From: Baffinella frigidus | Taxonomy: Eukaryota; Cryptophyceae; Cryptomonadales; Baffinellaceae | Assembly (NCBI GenBank): GCA_026770585.1 | Contig: MU646562.1 | Location: forward strand, 252,330-285,471 | Length of the DNA: 33,142 nt | Direction: 5' to 3' | The notes under the pieces: generated by a model | Database searches by the model: none | Told to the model about the DNA's origin: nothing | Seen by the model: the letters and a program-made list of their open reading frames with translations, nothing else | Made by a program: the position numbers and the translations under genes | Shown: in pieces, positions 1 through 13,400 of the stretch | Layout of the letters: each line of letters begins with the position of its first letter | Position numbering within the stretch: position 1 is the first letter of the stretch

Positions 1-80
<80 letters not shown>
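1..80. repeat. (AT)40 microsatellite
   Basis: Perfect AT dinucleotide run starting at the window edge, downstream of the LPAT stop codon. Confidence 0.99.
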
Positions 81-83
<3 letters not shown>

Positions 84-152
84 CGTTCTCTCGACCCCGT
101 CCCGAGGCGGGACCGTCGTATCGACTTCCGAGGCGGGCCCGTTGTATCTCGC

Positions 153-263
153 TCAGACCGAGAGGGAGAGGCGAGCCACGATGGCGAGGGAGAAGGCAGC
201 GTGGTAGAGGGCGATCGCGATGACTGCGGCGCCCGAGACCAACACCGCGTAGTTGAGGCCCAA
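153..263 (-). CDS. LPAT: LPAT exon 13 (C-terminal membrane segment, stop)
   Basis: Acceptor TGCAG. 36 codons plus TGA. Residues 319-354 begin LGLNYAVLVSGAAVIAIA and continue hydrophobic, a C-terminal transmembrane segment as in ER LPATs. A donor-like GTCTGA overlaps the stop, so a further exon outside the readable gene is not excluded. The (AT)40 tract lies about 70 bp downstream of the stop codon. Confidence 0.8.
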   Translation of the reverse strand: MGLNYAVLVSGAAVIAIALYHAAFSLAIVARLSLSV

Positions 264-3200
264 CTGCACAGGTTATCAGACACGATATCAGACAGGTTAT
301 GAGATAGGTTATGGGACAGGTTGTGAGACAGGTTATGAGACAGCCGCTGCCGAGCGAGGACGAGATTCAATTTTAAGATGTAATCCATAGGCCCTACGGA
401 TCAAAACCGTAGGGACATTGGGGGTTCCTACGGAAAAGCCATGGTCAATTTTCGACCTTGGCTTTTAAACGAACCCCCGGCTGCCTCGATAGCAGTTATG
501 AGACAGGTTGTGAGACAGGCTGTGAGATAGGTTGAGAGACAGGTTATGGACCTTTAGGTCCTTTAGGTTTTAATTTCTCCCGACATGGCCCAACGACACG
601 CCGTTCCGTAGAAACGATCTGCAGGGAAAGCATTTAGACATGTTGTGAGACAGGTTGCGAGACGGTAGTTGAGGCCCAACTGCTCAGGTTGTGAGACAGG
701 TTATGAGACAGGTTATGGGACAGGTTACGAGACAGGGAGGGCAGAGGAACGGTGTGAGATGGCCAGAAATGGCGTGAGGTAGGAATGGCATGAGATGGGC
801 CCGCCTCGGGACAGATGGCCCAACAACAACGCCACAGATCAACACCGCGTAGTTGAGGCCCAACTGCCGCCGACAAATCTCTGAATTTTCAGGTCCCTGT
901 GAAAGAATTTCCTGGTAAGGATAAAAAATTATTGCGCGTGGTTCCACACGAGAACGCTACAGGGGCCTAATTAAAACCGATGTGCTTTTAAAAGTGGGCA
1001 TTTGTGTAGTAACGTTGGTTGATTGGCCACGTAACTAGCCATATATTCGCATTATTGTACCTGAGCGCCCGTGCATTCGGTGATGGCGTAGGTCTCTCAC
1101 CAGCCATCACAAGTGGCTCAAATAGTGCCCTGGAAGGTCTTCGATTTTACGTTGAATCGGGGTCGAATCCGACCCCGATCCAAGGTAAATCGAAAATGCC
1201 CCAGAGCACTATTTGAGCCACCTCCAAGGGCTAGTGGTCTCCAGGGACCTTCTGCGTCTTCGCAAACTCGGTGTTGGGTGTCGTTTTTTGAGCACCCAAC
1301 ACCGGGTTAGCACAGTCACGAGGTTGGAATACCCTATCCGGGTACAAATGTTTACAACCCCACATGTAAATAGGCCCCTCTTGGATTCTCGAGTGGCTGT
1401 CTCCAAGGACCTTTTGACAGATGCACTGAGCAGCCACCGGCGCCGTCCTCGATCCCGGGAGAGATTCTGCACCTTTTGGCGTGTTTCCCTGGTGACAATC
1501 AACTTTGGACCAACTCGCCAAAAGCCACCGGTGGGTGCTAAGTGGACACAGTGTACCTGGGCGCCCGAGTATTCGGGGATGGCGTAGGTCTCTTTTTGGA
1601 ACTTGAGAAAAAATGGGGGAAACCACACGGTGGACTACGAACCTTTCATCAAAAGTCAACTCAACTCAAGACAATTAACGCTAAGAATGTTTCTAATTCA
1701 AATCGGTCACGTAATACCCCGGAATCCGGGGTCAACAAACCCTTGGTAGCCCACCGAGTGGCGGCTCAACTTTCTGCCATTTCCCGTCGAAACGGAATGC
1801 AAGGTGCCTCGGGTGGGTCCTCTAAGGGGCTCCTTCTTACAGTATGATAGACCCAGGGTTGGTTGGCTCAAGGTGTTCTGGGGAGGTCACACGAGAGAGA
1901 GGATAATCTCCAGGGACCTACCCAGAGTCGTATAACACCAAGTATACACCGTATACGAAGATTAAGTTGATTGTGAGTAATTAAGTTGATCGTGAGCAAT
2001 GAAGTGGACATATTCACACGAAGATCGTACCTGGGTGTATTTGGGGATGGCTTGGTCTCTCTGGGGAACTTCAAATTGCTTTGCAAATCGTTTTGGAGGG
2101 CTAAGTCCGGCGTCCAGGATGGACTTGAGTCGCGCTCCAACCGAAAAACGTTTTTCGCATTATTGTACCTGGCGCCCATGTAGAGAGACAAAATAATCTC
2201 GAGGGACCTACCCAGAGTCGTATATCACCAAGTATACAAAGTCGTATATCACCAAGTATACAACGGAGTCGTACATCAAAAAGTATGCAACGTATACGAA
2301 GATCGTACCTGGGCGCCCGTGTATTCCGGGATGGCGTAGGTCTCTCCGGGGAACTTCTGCGTCTTTGCAAAGTCCGCGAGCAGCCTGTGTTTCGGGTTTC
2401 GGGTTTCGGGTCTAGGGTTAAGGGCTTCCTTCTCAGTCTAGGGTTAAGGGATTTCTTCTCGTTTAGGGTCCAGGGTTGAGGGTTTCCTTCGGGTCTAGGG
2501 GCAAGGATTTCCTTCGTTTCCTTTGGAAGCATGGCCTTTCTTCAGAACAAGTTCCGGTGTCCGCCTGTGTTGGGAGCTCGAAGAACCTAAAGGACCTAAA
2601 GGATATCAGGCTTGAGAAAACCCAACAAAACCACTTGAGAAAACCCAACCAAACCAAAGGAGAAACATCAAGAAAACCACTCACTCAGGATTGAGAGAAA
2701 TCAACAAGAGACTCCCTGGATTGCACTGTGAGCCAGAACATTTCACCTAAGTCAACTCCTCCTGAAAGCCAGTGCCTTAAGTCAAATGCCTGCTCCCAGA
2801 GCAGGTCCATCCAAACAAAATGGCAACTTACTGCCAGCGTTGTTGACTTGAGGTAAAATATGGTGGGTAGCAGTGGATTGCTCACTTGTCCTTGGTCTCG
2901 AAGCGCTTGATGGTCCACTTGTAGATTCCGTCAGCGTCCAACGGGATCTCCGAGATCGGCACAAAGCTGATATGCATATGCACCTGATTTCAACCGCCAT
3001 ATATATATATATATTAGCTTCCGGCAACAAAATCTACAACACAATTTGGCCACACTATCCTGAAAACCGGGTAGTTAAGCCTAGGGTGTCCTGGAATCCG
3101 GGTAGTTAAGCCTAGGGTATTGCCTTCAGTAGGCCGTAGGGCCCTAAGGTGGGTCCTATGAAACATTAGGTCCCAGGGGTCCTACGGCCTACCGTATGCA

Positions 3201-4406
3201 ATACCGTAGGCCTAACTAGCGTGTTTCCAGGACGTAGCCCTCTTCATATGCACCTGGACACTCAACCGCCAACGTAGTGAGCGGTGGACTTATTTCGACT
3301 TAACTCTGGTACAGAAGATTGCACCCTACCCAACCCCGCTAAAACCCCGGTGGCTGCTAAGTGGACACCCGAACGCCCCCGAACGCCAACGTTACCGGCG
3401 GACTTAGGTGGACGTGACGCAGGTACAAAACATTACAATCAGTATTTTAAATCCTAGCTCTGCCTGACTCGGGTTGACCGACTGTTCTAACGTTGACATG
3501 GTGGGTCTGCGGTACAAACCCGCCAACTTTTGCACTCCAAAGATCCCGGGCTCGCCAAATCGGCGAGGCGGATCAAACTGAGAACTTGCGCAGGATGCCC
3601 TTCCCGAGAGGAATAAAGAAGAAGAATAAGAAACCCCAGATGTCTGATAGTGACGCCGCTCCAAATCGGTCATCTGGACAAGGCTGAGACAGAGATAGAT
3701 CTGAGTTCCGATGCTGCATTTCAAGAGACCTCTGCCCATTATAGAGCAATGGCTCCAATGCCATCCCGAGGCGGGCTCGTCCTAGCCTAGCTGGCCTAGG
3801 TCCTCACAATCTGCGTCGGATGTCATTTCCGAAGAGGATGGTTTCGAGCGACGGTTGGATCTTCCACGCCAGAGCCCAGGAGGGGGTTGAAGTTTTTAGA
3901 ACCTTACAGGATGGGACTTTGACTTTTGAAAACCACTGCCTTCAGGGGAAATTGACTTTTGGCAACCCCTTCCAAGAATCTGGCGTGGTTCTAGCTCTAC
4001 CTGAGTAAAACTGGGCTTTATGGCCACAAAAGAATTTTGGTTGCCCTTTTGTACTGGAGTTTCTGCTCTAAATGTGTTTTATGGCGAGTCCGGTTAAATT
4101 AAGGCTAGACCTTGCGGACTCCCTTCCCGAAGAGGATCGTCTGCAGCGATGGGCATCGTACCCACACATCGGACTTCGAAGCGATTTTGAATAACCCGTA
4201 AGCGATAAGACCTAGGACCCTACGGTAGGCAGCCCGTAGGCAAATAGAGGGGTTCCCACGGATAATGTAACGGAAAGTCGGCGCGATGTGGGCCGAAAAT
4301 CCCTTCGTAGGCCGGTGTGTGGAAAGAAAAGAGCAACGGCGGGTGGCTTAATCCACCCTGCGAGATACTGTATTTAGGCTTACGCCGGAAGTAGGGCGTG
4401 CTCTCT

Positions 4407-4473
<67 letters not shown>

Positions 4474-7400
4474 CTCTCTCTCTCTCACCTTGCGGCGGAT
4501 GCCTTTTCCGAAGAGGATGGTTTCGAGCGAGGGCTGGATCTTGCCCTTGGCGTCCCGGACTTCGTACGCGAGGGTCACGTCGATCACGCCGTCCACGTCA
4601 CCCCGCACCTATTTTGAATATGGCGTCAGTTGGGGTGGACAGGACGGCAGTTGGTAGGATAGGGCGTCAGTTGGGATGGATAGGGCGTCAGTTGGGGTGG
4701 ATAGGGCGGCAGCTGGCAGGATAGGGCGGCAGTTAGAGGTGTTGCACTTGGTACGCGAGGGTCACGTCGATCACGTGATGTGTCCACATCTCCCCGCACC
4801 TTCATCAAAGAGGACGTCACTTGCCAGGATAGGGCGGCAGTTGGCAGGATAGTTGGCAGGATAGGGCGGCAGTTAGAGGTGTTGCCCTTGGCGTCCCTCA
4901 CTTCGTACGCGAGGGTCACGTCCCCGCACCGCCCCGGTAGGAGGTGGAGTTGGAACCCATCCAGAAAATGCTCGTATGAGCGGCCGACACGGGGTACAGT
5001 AGTGGCGCAATGCGTAGCATGTGCGGCGCTGACGCTGGTCGTTTGGCAATAAATTATCAATCTCTCTCCCCGCACCTATATTAAATAGGGAGTCAGTTGG
5101 GGTGGATAGGGCGTCAGTTGGCAGGATAGGGCGTCAGTTGGGATGGATGGGGCGGCAGTCGGCAGGATAGGGCGGCAGTTGGGGTGGATAGGGCATCAGT
5201 TGGCAGGATATGGCGGCAGGATAGGGCGGGCAGTTAGAGGTCTTGCCCTTCGTACGCGAGCGTCACGTCGATCACGCGAAGAGAGAAGGATTCAGGGTGT
5301 GGGTGTAGGGTGCAGGGCGTAGGGTGTAGGGTGTAGGGTGTAGGGTGTAGGGTGTAGGGTGTAGGGTGTAGGGTGTAGTGTTTAGGGTTTGGGGGTGTAG
5401 GGTGTAAGGTGTAGGGTGTAGGGTGTAGGGTGTAGGGTGTAGAGTGTAGGGAGTAGACCCCTTCGAAGCTGGCTTGGAGGCCTTTGACGCGCGGGACCAG
5501 GAGGTGCTCCATCACAGGCAGCCCTACGCAGGGGGGGTTAGGGTTTAGGCGAAATCAGATCCAATTTTAAACACCGTTTTTGTGCTATTTAAACACCATT
5601 TTTGTGCTCTCCATCACAGGCAGCCCAGCGCAGGGGGGGTTAGGGTTTAAAGCGAAATCAGATCCAATTTTAAGCACCATTTTTGTGCTATCTTAAGGTT
5701 AAATTTTGCTATCTTGGTATCTGCACAGCTTTTACTCAGCACACACCCCACCCCTAAGGTAGAAAACAGGTGTTTCTCAGTACCGGCAGCCCTGGGTTTG
5801 GGGTTTAGGGTTTAGGGTTTGGGGTTTGGAGTGTAGGGCGTAGGGTTTAGGGTTTAGGGTTTAGGGTCTGGGGTGTAGGGTTTAGAGTTTAGGGTTTAGG
5901 GTTAGGGTTTAGGGTTTAGGGTTTAGGGATTAGGGTTTAGGGTCGAGGGTTTAGGGATTAGGATTTAGGGTTCAGGACCTTTTTCCTTGGAGAAGGCCTG
6001 GGCGGACGCGAGCATCGACGGCTTGAAGCGCGTGCCTTCCGGGAAGATCATCAGCCAAAAGTTGCCGGTGCTGCGCGCGCACCTCTTTTTCACTCGAAAG
6101 TTGACGTGTTTGTACCAGAAACCCAGAACGTCAACTTGAGAATAGTCCGCTAACCCGAGCAAAGCAAAGCTAGGGGCATCAGCCAAAAGTTGCCGGTGCT
6201 GCGCGCAGAAGCCCACAACGTCAACTTAAGGGAAGTCCGGTAAGCCGATCAACTCAAGGGAAGTCCGCTAAGCCGATCGAGGCATCAATTTTTTTGTTAG
6301 CGGACTATTCTCAAGGTGACGATGCAAAGCTAGGATGTTCAGTCGGTTGCCCGTGCTGCATGCCGATCGAGAATGCTGGAGCAGCCTATTTACATGTGGA
6401 GTTGTAAGAATTTGTAGCAGGATACGGTGCGTTATCAGGCGATCCTGCAGTCTTCGCACAGGAACGTGACCAAACTCACGAAATTTACTACACAAACGCC
6501 CACTTGTAAAAGCATCTCGGTTTTAATTAGGTCCCTCTAGCGTTGTCGTGTGGGGATACGCAGCGCTCGGCAATTTCATCTCGGAACATACCAGAATCTG
6601 TCCTGATAAGAAGGCGTAAGATAGCATCATTTGATGCCTAAAATAGCATATACCCCCTTACCTTCCGCGTGGGGAACCTAAGATAGCGGGACAGATTCTG
6701 TCTTGTCCCGAAATTAAATTGAGGTTTATTGGATACCTGGCTCTGCCTTACAAATCTAGTGACACCGGGCGCTGTTTCGCTCTAAAGTTGACGGATTTGT
6801 ACCCAGCAACCCCGAATGTCAACTTGAGAATAGCCTGCCAACCCAGCTGAGGCTGAGGAAGGATGCCCGTGAGATCACAGAGTGTTAATAGGGTACCGTC
6901 CTTAAAACCGGGTAGTTAGACCTACGGTATTGCCTTCGGTAAGCTGTAGGGCTCTTAGGACCTAATGTTTCGTAGGACCCCCCCCCAGGCCCCTACGGCC
7001 TACCGCAGGTCATAGCGTACCCGGTTTTCAGGACGTTGGCCTATGAGTGTTGGGTGACAGTCAGCGTATTCTCAAGTCGACACTCTGGGTGTGTGGTACA
7101 CACCCGTCAACTTGCAGTGACCCCCCCCCCCGTCTCACCCCGAATCAGACAGACCAACGAGACTTAGAGAGCGAGCGAGGAAATAACCTGTACTAGAGAG
7201 AGAGAGGGAGGAAATAACCTGTACTAGAGAGAGAGAGGGGAGATAACCTGAACTGGAGAGAAAGCAAGGAAATAACCTGCACTGGAGAGAGAGCGAGGAA
7301 ATAACCTGTACTAGAGAGAGAGAGAGGAAATAACCTGTACTGCTTGGACTTCTCGACGAGCGTGCGGAGCTGGCTCTGCGTGTTTAGGGTTTAGGGTTTA

Positions 7401-10400
7401 GGGTTTAGGGTTTAGGGTTTAGAGTTTAGGGTTTACGGTTTAGGGTTTAAATGTCGTTCCATCAAACTGGTCAGATTCGGCCACTTTGTTCCAGACCCGT
7501 CAACTTTTGCCAGGTTTGCGTGAGATCAGACCACGCAGCGGGCTACGAAGGGATTTTCGGGCAGGAAATGCCCGTTTCCGTTAACCTTATCCGTAGGAAC
7601 CCCGCTATATCCCTACGGGTTGCCTACCGTAGGGGCCGAGGTCTTATCGCTTAAGGGCAATTCGAAATCCCTTCGAAGTCCGCTGTGTGGGTCAGCGTGG
7701 CCCCCTAGAGCTATTTCAGAAACATAAGATCGTCAACGGCCGTGGGACGCAATGAGCATCCTAAACCCTAAACCCTGAACACCGACCACCAGCCCTGAGA
7801 GGGGGTGCAAATCTTCTTTGTTGAGCCCCCTGGTTGGTACCACAGGTCGCCAGATTTCATCCCCACAGGCATTCAAATGAAATGCTCTAAATGCATACTT
7901 TTGGCGTCAGAAGTTGCCAGAAGTTGCCAATTTGGCCACTTCAGGCAGAATTTGACGCCAAAAGTATGCATTTCAAGCATTTAATTTAAATGCCTGTGGG
8001 GATAAGATTCCGGCGACCTCCGAATCCGGCGCCCTCCAGTACAAATCTAATCTCGGAACATAACAGAATGTGTCAATAAGTACACGCGCCTAAGCCTTGG
8101 AGCACATTCACCTTTATCTTAAGCGCTGGAAGCCTTAAGATGCACAACAGATTCTGTTATGTTCCGAAATTAAATTCGGCGCCCTCCAGTATCCAGGTGA
8201 CGGGTTTAGAGACTCGCCCGGATCCTGAGCTTGTCCTTCTCGTCGTAATAGTTGACTCAACCAGGTCAGGATTTGTATCAGGACGGTGCCTAAAGCGGAC
8301 ACGATCAGTACCAGAGAAACTGGAACCAGTCAACTGCACCAGGATCCGGCGCCTGTCCTTCTGGTAGCGGTTGACTGAACCGGGTCAGGATTTGTACCAG
8401 GACGGTCAGTAAAACGAGCAGGGTTAGTACCAGGGACGCGTGAAATTAGTCAACAGTCGCTCGTCCGGGCAGCTTGAGCCCTCTGGTCTCGTCACACCTC
8501 TCCCCTTAGCGTGAAGCGGTCGTGTTTGTAAACCTATTAAATCCCGCTTTTCCCCGTTCGTGGAGAAATCAGACAGGAATCAGTCAGGAGCGTGTACCCG
8601 GATGCGTACCCAGATGCAGAAAGTGTACCCCGATGCGTACCCAGATGCAGAAAGTGCACCCGGACCCGGAAAGTGTACCCAGATGCATACCCAGATGCGG
8701 AAAGTGTACCCGGATGCGGAGCTTGTCTTTCTCGTAGTCGCGCTTCAGGAAGATGAAGTTGAGCGTCCACCAGAACCACCCTGCGTCAATCGGGGAGAGT
8801 GTTGAATGCAAACCAACCCCGGAGAGTGTTGAACATCACCTCTCTCCGCCCATAGGGAATTGGAGCCGTTGATTTATGAAAAGAAAGCTCCAATTCCCTA
8901 TCCACTTAGCAGCCACCGGGGGCTCAGGGATACAGTCCATCTAAACGATTTGTACTGGAATCTTATCCATTCCCCTCTAACTTAACCGGAATTTCACCTT
9001 GAATTCAAGGTAAAAAGGTCTTCGGTCGCTGCTAAGTGGGGGGGGGTTAGGATTAATCCCTAAGCCCGGTTCAGGATTAATCCCTATGCTAATCCGAGGA
9101 CATGAGTATTGAGTCGCGCTGCAGGAAGAAAAGCGTCCACTAGAACCACCCTGGGTTAGGGTTTAGGGGTTATGGTTCAGGGTTCAAGGTTTAGGGTTTC
9201 AGGTTTAGGGTTTAGGGTTTCAGGTTTAGGGCTTAGGGTTTAGGGTTTAGGGTTTGGGGGTTATGGTTCAGGGTTTATGGTTCAGGGTTTAGGGTTTCGG
9301 GTTTCGGGTTTCGGGTTTCGGGTTTCGGGTTTAGGGTTTAGGGTTTGGGGGTTATGGTTCAGGGTTCAGGGTTTCGGGTTTAGGATTTAGGGTTTACGGA
9401 AGAAGGGGGCATCACCAATCATGGTTTTATGGTTTCTGGTTCTATGGTTTACGGTTCATGGTTTTATGGTTTATGGCTTATGGCTTATGGTTTATGGTTT
9501 AAGGTTAATGAAGGGTTCGTGGTTTATGGTTTATGGTTTAGTGTTGAGTGTTTAGTGTTTAGTGTTTAGTGTTTAGTGTTTAGTGTTTAGGGAAGAAAGG
9601 AGGCATAGACCCTAACCCATAAACAATAGACCCTACGGTGGCATCACCCATGATAGGCTTGCTCCTTAGCGTAGGGTTCAGGGCAAGGGGGATAGGGTGT
9701 ACGGCAGAAGGGGGCTTACGGTGTACAGAAGAAGGGGGTTCAAACCCTGACCCCTACACCATAAACCCTAAACCCTACGGGGGCATCAATCATGATGGGC
9801 TGGTACGCGAGTTGCTTCTTAGCGTAGGGTTCAGGGGATAGGGTGCTTCTTAGCACTCTATCCCCCTAGCACCCTATCCTTTCAGTTGCTCCCAAGCGTA
9901 GGGTTCAGGGGAAAGGGGATAGGGTTTACGGAAGAAGTGGGCTTACGGTTTACGGAAGAAGGGGGTTTAGGGTTTAGGGTTTGGGGTTTAGAGTTAAGAG
10001 TTTAGGGTTTGGGGTTTAGGGTTTGGGGTTTGGGGTTTAGGGTTTAAGGTTTAGGGTTTAAGGTTCAAGGTTTAAGGTTTAGGGTTTAGGGTTTAGGGTT
10101 TATTGTTGAGGGCCGCACCGATGATGGGCTGGTAGGCGAATTGCTTGTTGCAGCCTCTAAAGAGAAGAGACTTTGTTGAACGTATGACGTCGGACCATCA
10201 CCTTAAGGCGTCCAGAGAAGGCTCCAACCAAGTACTTCTACGATACTCACTGTACACCGCTCTGAACCCCTGAACACAAAACCCTAAACCCTTAAGGGGC
10301 ATCACCGATGATGGGCTGGTAGGCGAGCTGCTGTTTGGTATAGGCCCGGATGTGCGCATCCTGCACACTCACCACCAGCCCTCACGGTTTGAGCAATTGG

Positions 10401-13400
10401 GAAATTACGTACCACTTTTAAAACTCCAAACACCCTGCTTTTGGAGTTTTAAAAATAACCGACGCCGGAATCCGGCGGCCTTCAAGGGCATTACGTACCG
10501 CCAAATTCGATCATTTGCTCAAACCGTGAGGGTTGGTGGAAGCACAGGTTATGAATGTGCAAAGTCTCTATCAGAGGTTTCTCCAGTACAAACCTTGACC
10601 ACACAGCGGGCTACGAAGGGATTTTTTGCTCAGATTTAAGCTATTTTCCGTGACCAGATGTGCGCGTCCTGCAGAGAAATCTCCGTTTAGCGTTTAGGTT
10701 CTGATCCCACACAGCGGGCAACGAAGGGATTTTCGGCCCACATTGCGCGGACTTTCCGTTACCGTAACCGTAGGAACCCCCCCTGTGTCCCTACGGGTTG
10801 CCTACCGTAAGGTCCCAGGTCTTATCGCTTATGTGTTATTCAAAATGCCTTCGAAGTCCGCTGTGTGGTTACAAGGCCTGCAGGGAAGGGAAGGATAGTG
10901 GCCATGTTGAGCTCGATGCGTCATACACACACCGGACTTCAAAGCGATTTTGAAAGGGGAATCTCCACCAAACGTCCATTTGAGAGAGTGTCTGGTGGGG
11001 CTCGCTACCTCTAGCCTTGTCCCAGTTCAATTTGGGCTCGTAGATAGAGTGCCCCCCCCGAAATTTCACAGCTGAATTTTGACACCGCGTCATGAAATTC
11101 GGCTCCAAGAAACCTTTCTGCAGCCCTCTTCAACGTCAAGTCAGGGGGGGGTCTCCGCCAAGAGTCCACTTTAGAGAGTGTTCGGGCGGGGTTTAATAGG
11201 GTAACGGACTAAAAATGGGGAAGTTCGACCTACGGTATTACCTACGGTAGGCCGTAGGGTTTTTCGTAGGAGCCCCTCTAGGCCCCTACGGCCTACAGAA
11301 GTCAATACTGTAGGCCTAACTACCCCATTTTTAGTCCGTTAGCCTATGAGAGTCCACTTTAGAGAGTGTTCGGGGTTGGTCGTAACCTCCCCGAGGTGGC
11401 CCGCAAAGCCGAAAATAACCAAAGAGGAGGGGGCCCAAACCCTTTGAGCCATTCCTATAGGAACCTGAAAATCCCAAAAACATGTGTGCTCTAACTTTTG
11501 AACCCCTGGGCCGAATTCACTTTTCTCGACGGTTCTGGATTCCTCATCACGCTCTCTCCAAACCCACTCGAAGAAACATCTCGAGCGGAGTACAGGAACA
11601 TGCCGAAACTCGCCTTGTTCGTGGAAAGTTGACTAAAACGGTGGGCCTGTTTCCGGGCCTCTGGCGCCCTATATTCTATGAGCGGGTTTGAAGAGGGAAT
11701 CATGGGGATTCCAGAACCGTTGAGAAACGTGAAAGCGACCTTCTGCGTCAAAAGTTACAGCCCAGAGCGTCCCACGGTGGACCTGACGGACCCGCCTCGG
11801 TACCCCAACAATTGCCGCACCCTGAATATCTCATTCCATGCAGAGCGTAACCGGGTAGTTCCAATAGGCAAGTTTCTTAAAATTTCGAGGGCTACAACTT
11901 TGCGATAGGAACCGCCCGGTTACGCTCTGCAGGTAAACATGTTCCTACACAAAAAGGCCGATTGGGCCCCCTCCCAAAGAGTCGAAATTTCACAGGTGAA
12001 TTTTGACCCCCCCCATGAAATTTACCTGTGAAATTTCGGGGGGGGCACTCTATCTACGGGCCCAAATTGAAGTGGGACAGAGCTAGTACCTCTCCGAGGT
12101 GTCCCGCGAAGCCGAAGATGACCTCATCCGGGAACATGTTTAACTTGAAAGAAAATGGGCTACCAAACCGGATTCTGCCCTAATTAAATTTACTTAGGGC
12201 CCTAATAAATCTTCCTTCACGTCCTATGAACACATTGGGATCCATTTTCTTTTGAGAGAGTGTTCGGGGTTGTTCGTCACCTCTCCGAGGTGTCCCGCGA
12301 AGCCGAAAATAACGAGGGAGTCTGTCATGGAGACGTGGTTCGACATCAGGATCCGTACGACGGTTGAGTAAACCATGCAGCGTTTGTAACGGGGCGGTGA
12401 CTACACCGGGCAGGTTGAGTACCAGGAAAAGGACAGTTTAGTCAACCGCTGTTCGGCGGGGCTCGCAACCTCCCCGAGGCGAGCGTCCTGCGGCTGAACC
12501 TTTCCGCAGCCCTCTTCAAAGTCAACTCAGGGGGGGATCTCCGCCAAGAGTCCACTTTAGAGAGTGTTCGGGGTTGGTCGTAACCTCTCCGAGGTGGCCC
12601 GCGAAGCCGAAGATGACCAAAGAGTCTGTCATCGAGACGTGGTTCGACATCAGGATCTTGCTCCCCGTTTGCCTGTTGAGGGGTTTCCACCGTTAGGGTT
12701 TAGGGAAGAAGGGAAGCATAGACGCTAACCCATGAACAATAGACCCTACGGTGGCATCATCCATGATGGGCTTGCTAGGTACACGAGTTGCTCCTTCGCG
12801 TAGACGTGGTTGGACATCAGGATCTTGCTCCCCGTGTGCCTGTTGGGAGCAAATCGTCTTTTTGAGTCCCTTGATTTGAATCTGGTTTTATAGTTGCAGC
12901 AAAAAAACTGGCCCCTCCCCCATTGGACATCAGGATCTTGCTCCCCGTGTGCCTCTCGAGGGGTTTCCACCGTTACTCTAAGTTAACGGAAGTTCCACTT
13001 TTGCTTTGAGACGTTCCACTCTCGACTTTTGTTCGAGTCGAGGGGTTTAATTACACAAACAAACATGGAAACGAGGGGTTTCCGTTTGCCTGTTGCCACG
13101 CCAGATTGGAGGTGGGGGTAGAATTTTTTAAAACCTTTCTGATAAGGGTTGGAAACTTTTGAAAACCACTGCCTTCAAGGGGAATTGACTTTTGGCGACC
13201 CCTTCCAAGAATCTGGCGTGTTGAGGGGTTCAGCGATTTGGTCCCAGCCCAGAATAAATTCTGTTTCGCAAGGCGTCCATCTAAAGGATTTCTGGCACAG
13301 AACAGGGCCGTTTAAAACCCCGACGTGAATTACGCTGCGTTCATCTAAAGGATTTCTGGGATAAAACAGGCCTTTTGAACCCCCGACGTGAATTAAGCTC

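Larger units (their letters stand above)
1058..2184 (-). pseudogene. five echoes of LPAT exon 12
   Basis: Copies at 1058-1100, 1237-1272 (5' part), 1553-1612 (reads ETYAIPEYSGAQ), 2023-2093 (reads IPKYTQ, internal deletion) and 2164-2184 (donor edge only). Those with the 3' edge keep a GTAC donor. All lie downstream of the real exon in transcription order. Confidence 0.85.

Noticed and set aside
585-618. 34-nt minus-strand island with CTGCAG acceptor, first taken as LPAT exon 12
   Set aside because: Its phase fitted, but the exon at 2309-2384 fits phase and family pattern (KDKLLADF...FPGE) far better and joins exon 13 directly.
5791-5972. True telomere end
   Set aside because: TTTAGGG arrays are internal, degenerate, in both orientations and flanked by coding DNA; interstitial repeats, not a chromosome end.
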